Shown piece by piece: positions 53,273-61,293 of a DNA stretch of 64,000 nt (position 1 is its first letter; each line of letters begins with the position of its first letter). The notes beneath the pieces were generated by a model. The model did no database searches, had not been told where the DNA came from, and saw only the letters and a program-made list of their open reading frames with translations. The position numbers and the translations under genes were made by a program. This stretch comes from CAVSWN01 sp963770995. Lineage in GTDB: Bacteria > Acidobacteriota > Vicinamibacteria > Vicinamibacterales > CAVVIG01. The DNA lies in contig CAVYRS010000001.1 of the NCBI GenBank assembly GCA_963770995.1, positions 5,146,001 through 5,210,000 of the forward strand, read 5' to 3'.

Positions 53273-53928
53273 CTCGTCCGAACCGCTTGAGCCGGCTGAA
53301 CGTTGCAAAGTGGAAGGACGTCTGGCGCAGGTTCATCGGCCGCGGGACATACCCGCACGAACTCGCAGGCATGCTCCTCTTCCCGCTGCGGCGGATTGTC
53401 TTCTCACCCGAGAAGCTCGTCCGCCACCTTCATCTCACCCGCACATCTCGTGTCTTGGAGGTGGGACCAGGGCCAGGTTTCTTCAGCATCGATGTGGCTC
53501 GAGCCATTCCCAGCGGGCGACTTGAACTCGTCGACATCCAGCTCGAAATGCTCCAGAAGGCGCGAGAGCGCCTGGGCCGAGCCGACGTCCGAAACACAGG
53601 CTACACGCGGGCGGACGCCGTCACATTGCCCTTTCGTCCTGGCGCGTTCGATGTGGCTTTCCTCGTGGCCGTGCTCGGCGAGGTCCCCGATCCGAAAGCC
53701 GGTCTGGCCTCGATTGCGCAGGTACTGCGGCCAGGCGGCCTGCTTTTGGTCGTCGAGCTTCCGGGTGATCCGGACGCTGTTACGGAGGAGCAACTGCGGA
53801 CGCTCACGCAAGGGACCGGTTTGGAATTCGTAGATTCCCTGCGAGTGTCCCGCGCTTACCTCGCGAGGTTTCGACGTGCGGCGAAAATTCAGGGCACGAC
53901 AGCTGCCTACGGCATGAGACCGACTTGA
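53269..53928 (+). CDS. Class I SAM-dependent methyltransferase
   Basis: 219 residues from a GTG overlapping the previous stop. Rossmann methyltransferase motifs: motif I VLEVGPGPGFFSIDVARAI, motif II LELVDIQLEMLQKARERLG, motif III ADAVTLPFRPGAFDVAFLVAVLGE in pieces, and the post-motif VLRPGGLLLVVELPGDPDAV. It resembles the Methyltransf_11 UbiE-like group. The substrate is unknown. With the ModA-like gene it forms the last recognisable unit of the array; no attC site follows. Confidence 0.85.
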   Translation: MTRPNRLSRLNVAKWKDVWRRFIGRGTYPHELAGMLLFPLRRIVFSPEKLVRHLHLTRTSRVLEVGPGPGFFSIDVARAIPSGRLELVDIQLEMLQKARERLGRADVRNTGYTRADAVTLPFRPGAFDVAFLVAVLGEVPDPKAGLASIAQVLRPGGLLLVVELPGDPDAVTEEQLRTLTQGTGLEFVDSLRVSRAYLARFRRAAKIQGTTAAYGMRPT

Positions 53929-54040
53929 CTGGAGGATTCAGGCCGTCGGTTTCGCGCGACGGATTGGCTGCGAGGTGCTGACCGAGAGCGAGACACTGTG
54001 CTGGGTGTTCGACCGGGCGATTTCACGCTGACGCGCTGAC

Positions 54041-54697
54041 GTGAGCAATCAGAAGCGGGCAACCGGACGGCCAGTCGTTGTCGGCGTGGCCGACCATAAC
54101 GGATGGGCGATCCTCGTCTCTGCTGCAGCAGTGAATGGCGAGCCGACCGTCGTCGATCGACGACGTGTCGAGCCTGATCGAGAAGGGCGTGCCCAACCAA
54201 CCGTATCACCACGAGACGCTGGCTCTCAGTGACGCCGAGGCCGAAGCAGCTGCTGCGCAAGGTGAAGCGGTCGATTGCCGCGTGTACGGCTCTGGCTTTT
54301 GACCGCCTATCGGCCGATCTGTGGCCGCGGTATCGCGTCGCTTCCATCACCATTCGACAACCGCCGCTCGCACACCTGCCAGCGACGGTCGGAGAGGTTC
54401 ACGGTTCCTATCACGCGTTGTGCCGGGCAGATGGCATGCTCTATCACTCGGCGATTTGTGCGGCCGCTCGTCAGCGTGACTGGACGCTGGTGCTTCATCG
54501 TCGCGGGGAGGAGCTGGCGAAGGCCGCTGAGGCGTTGCAGGCGAGCACGCATGAAGTCGAACGATTCATGACTCGATCTCCGGCAGACACTGAAGCCGCC
54601 ATGGACAGCGGAACATCGCAACGCCTTTGCGGCTGCGATTGGCAACCTGCGAGAGCACTCCAGACTCCGTATGCTGCAGCCCCCTGCGCATGATTGA
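54041..54697 (+). CDS. Conserved hypothetical protein (several frameshifts)
   Basis: About 218 residues from a GTG at 54041 after repair of three or four one-base breaks: RPVVVGVADHNGWAILVSAA, then SLIEKGVPNQPYHHETLALS, then LLRKVKRSIAACTALAFDRL, ITIRQPPLAHLPATVGEVHG, SYHALCRADGMLYHSAICAA, VLHRRGEELAKAAEALQAST and finally WTAEHRNAFAAAIGNLREHS before the TGA at 54695. The order of fragments is consistent with one protein. The first strand (VGVADHNGWAILV) suggests an RNase-H-like fold, but I do not know the family. It lies between the integron and the sigma-factor gene. Confidence 0.6.
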
Positions 54698-54817
54698 AAA
54701 CGCTCGTGCGCGTGGTCTCGACGTGGCGACCGAGGCCGTTCACCGTCCCTCTGCAATATTTGGCCTCTTCATCCGTCTACATCGGTAGGCGATCCGGTAC
54801 GTCGTCGCTGTAGCGGG

Positions 54818-55384
54818 ATGGCACCAGACCCAGACCAACGGATCGCCGACGTCGTGACGCGGGAGCAGTCGCGGCTGCGCCGCTTCATCCGCCGGCGCGT
54901 ACCGAGCGCGCAGGACGTCGAGGACATCCTGCAGGACGTCTTCGCCGAGCTCGTGGAAGCCAACCGGCGCCTGATGCCGATCGATCACGTCACCGGCTGG
55001 CTGTTCCGCGTGGCGCGCAATCGCATCATCGATCTGTTTCGCCGGAAGGAGCCGGAGCGTTTCGGTGACGCGGACATCGTGACCGAGGACGGCGAGATCC
55101 TGCGGATGGAAGATCTCGTGCCGTCTGGCGACGCGGGCCCCGAGCGCGTCTACGTGCAGCAGATGCTGTTGCGGGAGCTCGAACGGGCGCTCGGCGAGCT
55201 GCCCGAGGAACAGCGGCGCGTGTTCGTCGAGCACGAGATCGAGGGACGGAGCTTCAAGCAGATGGCCGCCGAGATGGGCACGAACGTCAACACGCTGCTT
55301 TCGCGCAAGCGCTACGCCGTGCTCCATCTGCGCCGACGGCTGCAGCGCGCGTTCGACGAGCTGACGCGCGCGCGAGGATGCTGA
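54818..55384 (+). CDS. RNA polymerase sigma factor, ECF type
   Basis: 188 residues. Region 2: LRRFIRRRVPSAQDVEDILQDVFAELVE, HVTGWLFRVARNRIIDLFRRK. Region 4: LERALGELPEEQRRVFVEHE and SFKQMAAEMGTNVNTLLSRKR, whose HTH reads the -35 element. Linker between them (FGDADIVTEDGEILRMEDLV) is acidic. No anti-sigma gene is recognisable; the gene just downstream encodes a small membrane protein that could play that role, but it lacks the usual zinc-binding motif. Start ATG at 54818. Confidence 0.85.
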   Translation: MAPDPDQRIADVVTREQSRLRRFIRRRVPSAQDVEDILQDVFAELVEANRRLMPIDHVTGWLFRVARNRIIDLFRRKEPERFGDADIVTEDGEILRMEDLVPSGDAGPERVYVQQMLLRELERALGELPEEQRRVFVEHEIEGRSFKQMAAEMGTNVNTLLSRKRYAVLHLRRRLQRAFDELTRARGC

Positions 55385-55405
55385 ACCGCGGAGAAGGTCG
55401 ATATC

Positions 55406-55753
55406 ATGGACGACAAAGACGACATCGCTCAGGCCATCGAACGGGAGATCGGCCAGACCATCGCGAAGAAGATTGCGATTGGCATCGCACTCTTCCTCGG
55501 GTTCATGATTTTCATGTTCGTCGGCGGCATCGTCGTGCAGTGGCTGTGGAACTGGCTGATGCCCGACATCTTCGAACTGCGCCGCGTCACGTTCTGGGAA
55601 GCGCTCGGCCTCCTGGCCCTGTCCCGGATCCTGTTCGGCGGCTTCGGCAAGGGCGGCGGTTCCCGCAGGCACTCGGGCGGTCGACGCTCGGGTGGTGACG
55701 GCAAGCCATGGTGGAAGAAGCCGAAGACAGCCGCGACGGTCAATGCAGATTGA
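55406..55753 (+). CDS. Small membrane protein downstream of the sigma factor
   Basis: 115 residues. Acidic N-terminus (MDDKDDIAQAIEREIGQTIAKK), a strong transmembrane helix (IAIGIALFLGFMIFMFVGGIVV), a second hydrophobic stretch (FWEALGLLALSRILFGGFG) and a Gly/Arg/Lys-rich tail. It follows the sigma gene by 21 bases, which suggests one transcript; acidobacterial ECF genes often have such a partner. An envelope-sensing role is possible but not shown. Its last codons overlap the next gene by eleven bases. Confidence 0.65.
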   Translation: MDDKDDIAQAIEREIGQTIAKKIAIGIALFLGFMIFMFVGGIVVQWLWNWLMPDIFELRRVTFWEALGLLALSRILFGGFGKGGGSRRHSGGRRSGGDGKPWWKKPKTAATVNAD

Positions 55754-56381
55754 GGTCGACCTGTTGAAGCGCAAGCCGAAACTGTCAGCCTCGATGACCA
55801 TCACCCAGTTCGATCGTGGGTACTGGTACGCAGCGGAACTGAAGCGCTTCGCGATGGAACTCGGAATCCGATCGGCGAGCGCGCTCCGCAAAGACGAACT
55901 CGAGCAGGCCATCAAGGCCTTCCTGCGGACCGGCGCAATAGTGCAGCCGACGCGGAGCAGACCGTCGGCGTCGGCGGCCAAAGATGTCGACCGAGGGCTG
56001 CGCCTCGACCTGCGCGTCGTGCGCTATACCAACGACCCGGAGACCAAACAGTTCCTCGAGCGGGAGGCGCGCAAACTCGTTCCAGGCCTGAGGCGTCGCT
56101 CAGGTGCACGGTACCGATTGAATCGGTGGCGAGAGGCCCAGATCCTCGCCGGTGTCAGGCTCCGCTACCGGGATCTGGTGCATGAGTATGTTCGCCTGAA
56201 TCAATCCACCGACCGCTTCGCACCGATCCCTCATGGGCGATACATCAACTTCATGAGCGCTTTCCTGCGAGTACGGAAGGGGGCAACGAGAGAGCAAGCC
56301 ATAAGAGCCTGGGCGATGCTCAAGAGCATGAACGTTCCGAAGACGTATGCTGCGTGGGTCCGCGCACGCTCGCGCGCGTGA
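55743..56381 (+). CDS. SAP-domain protein
   Basis: 212 residues from the ATG at 55743. The SAP motif is at the N-terminus: YAAELKRFAMELGIRSASALRKDELEQAIKAFL read in two helices, a DNA-binding helix-extension-helix. The rest is basic and helical (EREARKLVPGLRRRSGARYRL, RLRYRDLVHEYVRLN) and ends GATREQAIRAWAMLKSMNVPKTYAAW. The protein probably binds DNA. Larger relatives are annotated only as SAP domain-containing. Confidence 0.7.
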   Translation: MQIEVDLLKRKPKLSASMTITQFDRGYWYAAELKRFAMELGIRSASALRKDELEQAIKAFLRTGAIVQPTRSRPSASAAKDVDRGLRLDLRVVRYTNDPETKQFLEREARKLVPGLRRRSGARYRLNRWREAQILAGVRLRYRDLVHEYVRLNQSTDRFAPIPHGRYINFMSAFLRVRKGATREQAIRAWAMLKSMNVPKTYAAWVRARSRA

Positions 56382-56401
56382 ACGCAGGAGGAGGGTCAGA
56401 G

Positions 56402-56821
56402 ATGCCCGATCGGCCTACCGCAGATCCCAAGCAATTCATCCAGGGTGCGCCTGTCCTGCATGTGCCCGATGTCAAGACAGCCGCGGCTTACTACCGTGAC
56501 ATGCTTGGCTTCACGTGGGACTTCGGCGACGAGGAGTACTCGGTCGTCTGGCGAGACAACTCTTCGATCCATCTGGCAAGAGGCCAGCGTCCTCCCACCG
56601 GGATCCACCTGTTCCAGTGGGTACGTGACGTCGACGCGTACTATCGAGAGATCAAGGACCGAGGGGCCGACGTGCTCCACGCCCCGACGGATCGTCCCTA
56701 CCAGATCCGGGAGTTCACGGTTCGAGACCTCAACGGTATCGACATCGTCTTCGGTCAGGACATCCACGAGCGAACAGCGAACGTGATCTCCAAAGTAGTA
56801 GCATCTGACGGCGCCGCGTGA
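56402..56821 (+). CDS. VOC-family (glyoxalase-like) protein
   Basis: 139 residues from the ATG at 56402, with AGGAGGAGG upstream. VOC pattern: APVLHVPDVKTAAAYYRDMLGFTWDFG, then a second unit with HLFQWVRDVDAYYREIKDRGADVL and FTVRDLNGIDIVFGQ. The first metal His is in VLHVPD and the terminal acidic ligand would be replaced in GIDIVFG, where Glu is usual and Asp stands. Such proteins include bleomycin-resistance-like binders. The stop overlaps the GTG of the next gene. Confidence 0.8.
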   Translation: MPDRPTADPKQFIQGAPVLHVPDVKTAAAYYRDMLGFTWDFGDEEYSVVWRDNSSIHLARGQRPPTGIHLFQWVRDVDAYYREIKDRGADVLHAPTDRPYQIREFTVRDLNGIDIVFGQDIHERTANVISKVVASDGAA

Positions 56822-57366
56822 TTCAACTCGTTGGCCCCGGAGGTGCCGGCAAAACTACCGTCGGATCGGCACTCGCCGACACGCTTGCCCTGCGATTCGT
56901 GGACCTGGACACGGAGTTCGCGGCCAGATACGGCAGCATCTCGGCGTATCTCGACGGGCACGGCTATGAGGCCTATGCGGAACGAAACGTGGGTCTCTAC
57001 TCGGATCTGGTCGGTTGGCCGAACCGGCCCGGCATCGTGGCGCTCTCGTCGGGGTTCATGACATACGCGGATGATATCCACCCCGCGTATCGCGAGTGGC
57101 GCAAGCGGATCGGATCGAGTCCATCAACGTTTGTGTTACTCCCGTCGTTGGATATTGAGATCTGCGTCGCGGAAACTGTCCGTCGGCAACTGGGGCGTCC
57201 ATTCGCACGCTCGGCGGAGCGCGAGGAGCAGGTCATTCGCGCACGCTTTGCCATCTACCTGGGGCTGCCAGCTCGCAAGGTCGAAACGATGCCGCCGGTA
57301 GACATGGTCGTCACAGAACTGGTTACGGCACTGGCTCCCCAACAGGCCTTGGATGACAGAGCCTGA
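56818..57366 (+). CDS. Shikimate-kinase-like P-loop kinase
   Basis: 182 residues from a GTG overlapping the preceding stop. Walker A at once: LVGPGGAGKTTVGSALADTL, then RFVDLDTEFAARYGSISAYL (Asp and Arg like the shikimate-binding DxD region) and ALSSGFMTYADDIHPAY. The lid region RQLGRPFARSAEREEQVIRARF has the arginines that close over ATP. It differs from AroK in its spacing, so it may act on another small molecule. Genes upstream and downstream overlap it, as in the whole 56-62 kb run. Confidence 0.75.
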   Translation: MIQLVGPGGAGKTTVGSALADTLALRFVDLDTEFAARYGSISAYLDGHGYEAYAERNVGLYSDLVGWPNRPGIVALSSGFMTYADDIHPAYREWRKRIGSSPSTFVLLPSLDIEICVAETVRRQLGRPFARSAEREEQVIRARFAIYLGLPARKVETMPPVDMVVTELVTALAPQQALDDRA

Positions 57367-58192
57367 GAACGCGACAGGCACGTCGCGACGGTTGCTGTTC
57401 GTTGACGGGTTGCGCGGATTCGCTCTCTTCGGTGTGTTCAGCCGTGCTGCTCCCCGCGGCGATCGCCGGCTTTCTCGGGTCGCTCGCGAGCACGGGCGAC
57501 ACGGGGCCAGCCTACGATGCGCTAGCGCTCACGGCGTTTTCGACTGGAGATTATTCCGAGGTTCTCGTCGCCAACTGGAAGCACGACTGGTACCTGACCA
57601 ACTCAATCGACCAGGTGGCATATCAGTTGGCCGTCTTCGGGCGCCTGCTCGTTGGATTTGCGGCTCGCGCGCTCGATTTGCGAACCTCGATCGCCATCGG
57701 TCGGCGCTCACGTCGCTCCTCGTCGGCGGAACGATGGTTGGCGTGACGGGGAACGCCGTGTTCGCCGCTCGGTTCCTCGCTGGCACAAAGGGCTTTTTTC
57801 TGCCCTTCACGCGGAGGCTCATCGTCGAAAGTGGATACCTGGGGTTGACGCTCGCCTTCGCATCCGGCCTCGCGTTGCTGTTCCTGCACCCGCGCTGGAA
57901 GCGTGCCGTCGGCGTGCTGGCGCCTCCCGGCCAGATGGCTCTGACCTTGTATCTGCTCCAGACCATTTTCGGGATCTGGCTGTTCTATGGTTTCATGCCC
58001 GGTCCGCATCTGATGGGCAAGATTGGGCCAGGATGGATCGCGTTGATCTGGGTGGGAGGGTACGCGCTTCAGGTCGGACTTGCACACGCATGGATGCAAC
58101 GGTTTCGCTTCGGGCCTGCGGAATGGGTATGGCGAACGCTCACCTACGGGCACACGCAGGCTTTGAAGGCCGGTGCGCATGCCCCCGGCTAG
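57353..58192 (+). pseudogene. DUF418 membrane protein, internally deleted and frameshifted
   Basis: The start LLFVDGLRGFALFGV is the first helix of DUF418 proteins. Then, out of frame, comes VLLPAAIAGFLGSLASTGDTG and YSEVLVANWKHDWYLTNSID, which belongs to the middle of the family. After another break near 57670 the frame goes on with VVGGTMVGVTGNAVF-type sequence, LTLAFASGLALLFLHPRWK, the signature MALTLYLLQTIFGIWLFYGF and WMQRFRFGPAEWVWRTLTYG. DUF418 proteins are about 400 residues; here about 280 codons remain, so roughly 110 residues are missing between FALFGV and VLLPAA. Confidence 0.7.
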
Positions 58193-58289
58193 CACCGTTG
58201 CACGAGTCGCCCGACCCATGCGATCGTGAGCGGCTCTGGTGAACGCTTTTGGACATGAGGAAGCGCCGCGTACAGAACGACCATTCGTC

Positions 58290-59969
58290 ATGACGGAAAA
58301 AGCACTCGCGACGCTTGGCGTGGCGGCGCTCATCGTGGCTGTCCGGGCTCAGACCCGCTCCGTACCTGACACGATCTACGTGAACGGCACCGTCGTGACG
58401 ATGGATGCTCAGGCGCGAACCGTCGAAGCGATAGCCGTCAGCGGCGACAGGATTTCCGCTGTAGGCCGCACCGCCGACATTCGCGCACTCGCTGGATCGG
58501 CGACAAAAACGATCGACCTCGCGGGCAGGACCGTCCTCCCCGGCTTCGTTGACGCACACAGCCATTTCCCAGCCGCCGGCACGGACGCGCTCTACATCGT
58601 CGATCTCCAGAGCCCGCCCGTCGGCGCCGTCCGAACCATCGATGATCTCATCGCCGCGCTGAAACGCCGGGCCGACGAAACACCGAAGGGCCAATGGGTG
58701 ATCGGCCGCGGATACGACCAGACGCTCCTCCGCGAGAAGCGCCAGCCGACCCGTGAGGATCTCGACAAGGCTTCGATGGATCACCCGATCTCGATCGTGC
58801 ACACGTCGGGTCACCTCTTCGCGGCGAACAGCGTCGCGCTGATGATGGCCGGCGTGACCAAGGACACGCCGAACCCGAAAGGGGGCGTGATCGTCAAGGA
58901 TCGCCGTTCTGGCGAGCCCACCGGCCTCTTCGAGGAAGTCAACATGGTCGCGCGCCTCATTCCGTCCCGGACCGCCGGAGAGACGATGGAGGGAATCAAG
59001 CGTGCGGTGGCGATCTACACGGCGGCAGGGGTCACCACCGCCACAATCGCCGGCAACGGGATCGACGCTGTGAGGTCGCTCGTCGAAGCATCCGGCAAGG
59101 GACTGCTCCCGATCAGAATCAATACGATGCTGCGCGGAACTCCCGAGCAGGTGCGCGCGGCGCGGGCGGCGGTCGCGTCGCCGAGCGAAATGCTCAAAGC
59201 GGGCGCGGTGAAGATGGTCGCCGACGGATCGATTCAGGGGTACACGGGATATCTGCGCGAGCCCTATACGATCCAGCCCGAAGGACGGACTGGCTTTCGC
59301 GGCTATCCGAGCCTCTCGCGCGAAGAGCTCGTGGAGTCGGTCAAGGCGCTCCATCGCGACGGCAACCAGATCGCGATTCACGCCAACGGCGACGCGGCGA
59401 TCGATGACGTCATTTTTGCGTTCCGCGAAGCGCTGAAGGAAAGGCCCAAGGACGATCACCGGTTCCGCGTCGAGCACGCACAGATGACGCGGGAGGACCA
59501 GCTCGATGCATACAGGGAGCTGGGCATCACGCCCTCGTTCTTCGTCTCGCACACCTATTACTGGGGAGATGTCCACCGCGACATCTTCCAGGGCCCAGAG
59601 CGGGCGGCGCACACGAGCCCGCTCGCGTCCGCGGTGAAACGCGGCATCCGGTTCTCGATCCACCTCGATACACCAGTCACGCCAATGAGCCCGCTTCAGG
59701 CCATCTGGTCGGCCGTCAACCGGCGAACCCGCGAGGGAAAAGTGCTGGGACCCGATCAGCGGATCGCGCCGGTGGACGCCATCCGCGCCGTGACGATCGA
59801 CGCGGCCTTTCAGAACTTCGAGGAGAAGGTCAAGGGATCGATCGAGATCGGGAAGTTTGCCGACCTGACGATCCTGGCGGAGAACCCGTCGACTGTCGAT
59901 CCGGCGAAGATCAAGGACATCCAGGTGCTCGAGACGATTGTCGGCGGCAAGAGCGTGTACTCAAAGTAG
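58290..59969 (+). CDS. YtcJ-like amidohydrolase, exported
   Basis: 559 residues from the ATG at 58290. N-terminal hydrophobic signal (ALATLGVAALIVAVRAQ). Amidohydrolase TIM barrel: TIYVNGTVVTMDAQARTVEA, VLPGFVDAHSHFPAAG (metal site 1, HxH), the lysine region LKAGAVKMVADGSIQGYTG, IAIHANGDAAIDD, RFRVEHAQM (second His), and the metal Asp SIHLDTPVTPM, with an end segment GSIEIGKFADLTILAENP. The enzyme hydrolyses an amide or amidine; YtcJ-type members have unknown physiological substrates. Intact frame. Confidence 0.85.
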   Translation: MTEKALATLGVAALIVAVRAQTRSVPDTIYVNGTVVTMDAQARTVEAIAVSGDRISAVGRTADIRALAGSATKTIDLAGRTVLPGFVDAHSHFPAAGTDALYIVDLQSPPVGAVRTIDDLIAALKRRADETPKGQWVIGRGYDQTLLREKRQPTREDLDKASMDHPISIVHTSGHLFAANSVALMMAGVTKDTPNPKGGVIVKDRRSGEPTGLFEEVNMVARLIPSRTAGETMEGIKRAVAIYTAAGVTTATIAGNGIDAVRSLVEASGKGLLPIRINTMLRGTPEQVRAARAAVASPSEMLKAGAVKMVADGSIQGYTGYLREPYTIQPEGRTGFRGYPSLSREELVESVKALHRDGNQIAIHANGDAAIDDVIFAFREALKERPKDDHRFRVEHAQMTREDQLDAYRELGITPSFFVSHTYYWGDVHRDIFQGPERAAHTSPLASAVKRGIRFSIHLDTPVTPMSPLQAIWSAVNRRTREGKVLGPDQRIAPVDAIRAVTIDAAFQNFEEKVKGSIEIGKFADLTILAENPSTVDPAKIKDIQVLETIVGGKSVYSK

Positions 59970-59988
59970 GCTCCGGGGGCACCACGAA

Positions 59989-60717
59989 ATGAACAGTGCG
60001 CGCATTATCAACGTGGGCGGCGCATGCACGCTTCTGGGAGTGAGTGCCGGGCTGGCCGGCGCGGTCGTCGGAGCGATCTATGGTCTGGGCGGACAAGAAA
60101 TCCCGCTAAGCAGCAGCACCGATTTCCTGTCTCTCGTCGACAAACAATCGCCGTTGTACGTCCGCGAATGGCTGTTCCTGATCTACGCGATCTTCGTCGT
60201 CGGGGAGGGCCTGGGTCTGTACTATCTGACCCGCCCGGCTGGAAGCATGGCCCTCTGGGCGCTTGTGGCGTTCTCCACTGGGATCTTTGTGGGAATCGTT
60301 CAGGACGCTGCGGTTGTCGCGTTCGTGCGCCAGTTTCCCACTGACTATGCCGCGGCAGACACCACCACGCGTTTGGCGCTCGAGCCCCTCGCACGGACGG
60401 TGGGCGCCATCATCGGGGTCCAGCAGGCGGTCGCGAACACATTACTCGGTGTCGGAGGCGCGCTGTATTCGGTTGCCGTGCTGCGCACCGGTGTCGCGTC
60501 ACGATGGTTCGGGGCGTTCGGGCTTGTGGCTGCCGCGTCGGGTGTGGTGTTCGCTGTCGTTACCGCGGGCGCACCGCATTTGCGCGAGTTCGCGCCAATT
60601 GCCGAGCAACTGTTCGGATTCGTCGTGTTCTGGGATCTCTGGGCAGGGATCGTCATGCTCCAAGTCGGCGTTGGCACGCCGGCAGCTGCTGCTCGAGAGG
60701 TATCAACGGGATCATGA
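59989..60717 (+). CDS. DUF4386-like membrane protein
   Basis: 242 residues with six hydrophobic helices: CTLLGVSAGLAGAVVGAIYG, EWLFLIYAIFVVGEGLGLYY, MALWALVAFSTGIFVGIVQD, ALYSVAVLRTGVASRWFGAFG and FFVVFWDLWAGIVMLQVG-type end (GFVVFWDLWAGIVM). The region SRWFGAFGLVAAASG between helices matches DUF4386. No catalytic residue is evident. The stop overlaps the ATG of the YdeI gene. Confidence 0.65.
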   Translation: MNSARIINVGGACTLLGVSAGLAGAVVGAIYGLGGQEIPLSSSTDFLSLVDKQSPLYVREWLFLIYAIFVVGEGLGLYYLTRPAGSMALWALVAFSTGIFVGIVQDAAVVAFVRQFPTDYAAADTTTRLALEPLARTVGAIIGVQQAVANTLLGVGGALYSVAVLRTGVASRWFGAFGLVAAASGVVFAVVTAGAPHLREFAPIAEQLFGFVVFWDLWAGIVMLQVGVGTPAAAAREVSTGS

Positions 60718-61271
60718 AGACATTTGAAGCTCAGACTGCCGACCAGTGGCACGAGTGGCTCGTCAAGCACCACGATTCCGCGTCCGAGGTGTGGCTCGTC
60801 TTCTACAAGGTCCATACGGGTCGGCGTTCGATCGCGCGCCTGGACGCACTCGATGAGGCGTTGTGCTTTGGTTGGGTCGACAGTCTGATCAAGCGTCTGG
60901 ACGACGGACGGTACGCGATCAAGTTTACGCCACGGAAAGCGGATAGCCGGTGGTCGACGGTCAACCGGAAGCGCTACGCAGCATTGAAAGCCAGCGGCCG
61001 GCTGCAGCCCGGTGGGATCGATCGCGCGCCGACGGACCGCGGCTATGGTCAGCGCCCACGGTACCAAATGCCGGCAACGGTTCCCCGGTACATCCAGGCA
61101 GCACTACGCAAACAGCCTGAAGCATGGCGGCATTTCCAGGGCCTGTCGCCCTGGCACCGGCGACGGTATCTTGGCTGGATTGAGTCCGCCAAACGCGAGG
61201 AGACCAAAGCCAGGCGTCTACAGGAGGCGATTCGCCTGCTCAATGCGGGCAACCCGCTGGGACTCAAGTAG
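60714..61271 (+). CDS. YdeI/OmpD-associated-family protein
   Basis: 185 residues starting at the ATG at 60714. YdeI pattern: ADQWHEWLVKHHDSASEVWLVFYKVHTG, LDEALCFGWVDSLIKRLDDGRY, IKFTPRKADSRWSTVNRKRY and the final WHRRRYLGWIESAKREETKARRL with LLNAGNPLGLK. In enterobacteria YdeI is linked to antimicrobial-peptide resistance; the DUF1905-less family is otherwise unexplained. Overlaps its upstream neighbour by four bases. Confidence 0.85.
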   Translation: MKTFEAQTADQWHEWLVKHHDSASEVWLVFYKVHTGRRSIARLDALDEALCFGWVDSLIKRLDDGRYAIKFTPRKADSRWSTVNRKRYAALKASGRLQPGGIDRAPTDRGYGQRPRYQMPATVPRYIQAALRKQPEAWRHFQGLSPWHRRRYLGWIESAKREETKARRLQEAIRLLNAGNPLGLK

Positions 61272-61293
61272 GCTATGACGGCCGGAGTTCACC

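Larger units (their letters stand above)
44186..53928 (+). mobile_element. Chromosomal integron cassette array
   Basis: Integrase remnant followed by cassette genes all on the plus strand, separated by attC-like sites whose arms share AGCCGAC-GC and GC-GCGGCT blocks and end in GTTAG-type cores. Sites recognised: 45293, 47536, 49777, 50501, 52216, 52372, with a remnant at 45970. Two insertion sequences have entered the array. Confidence 0.8.
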
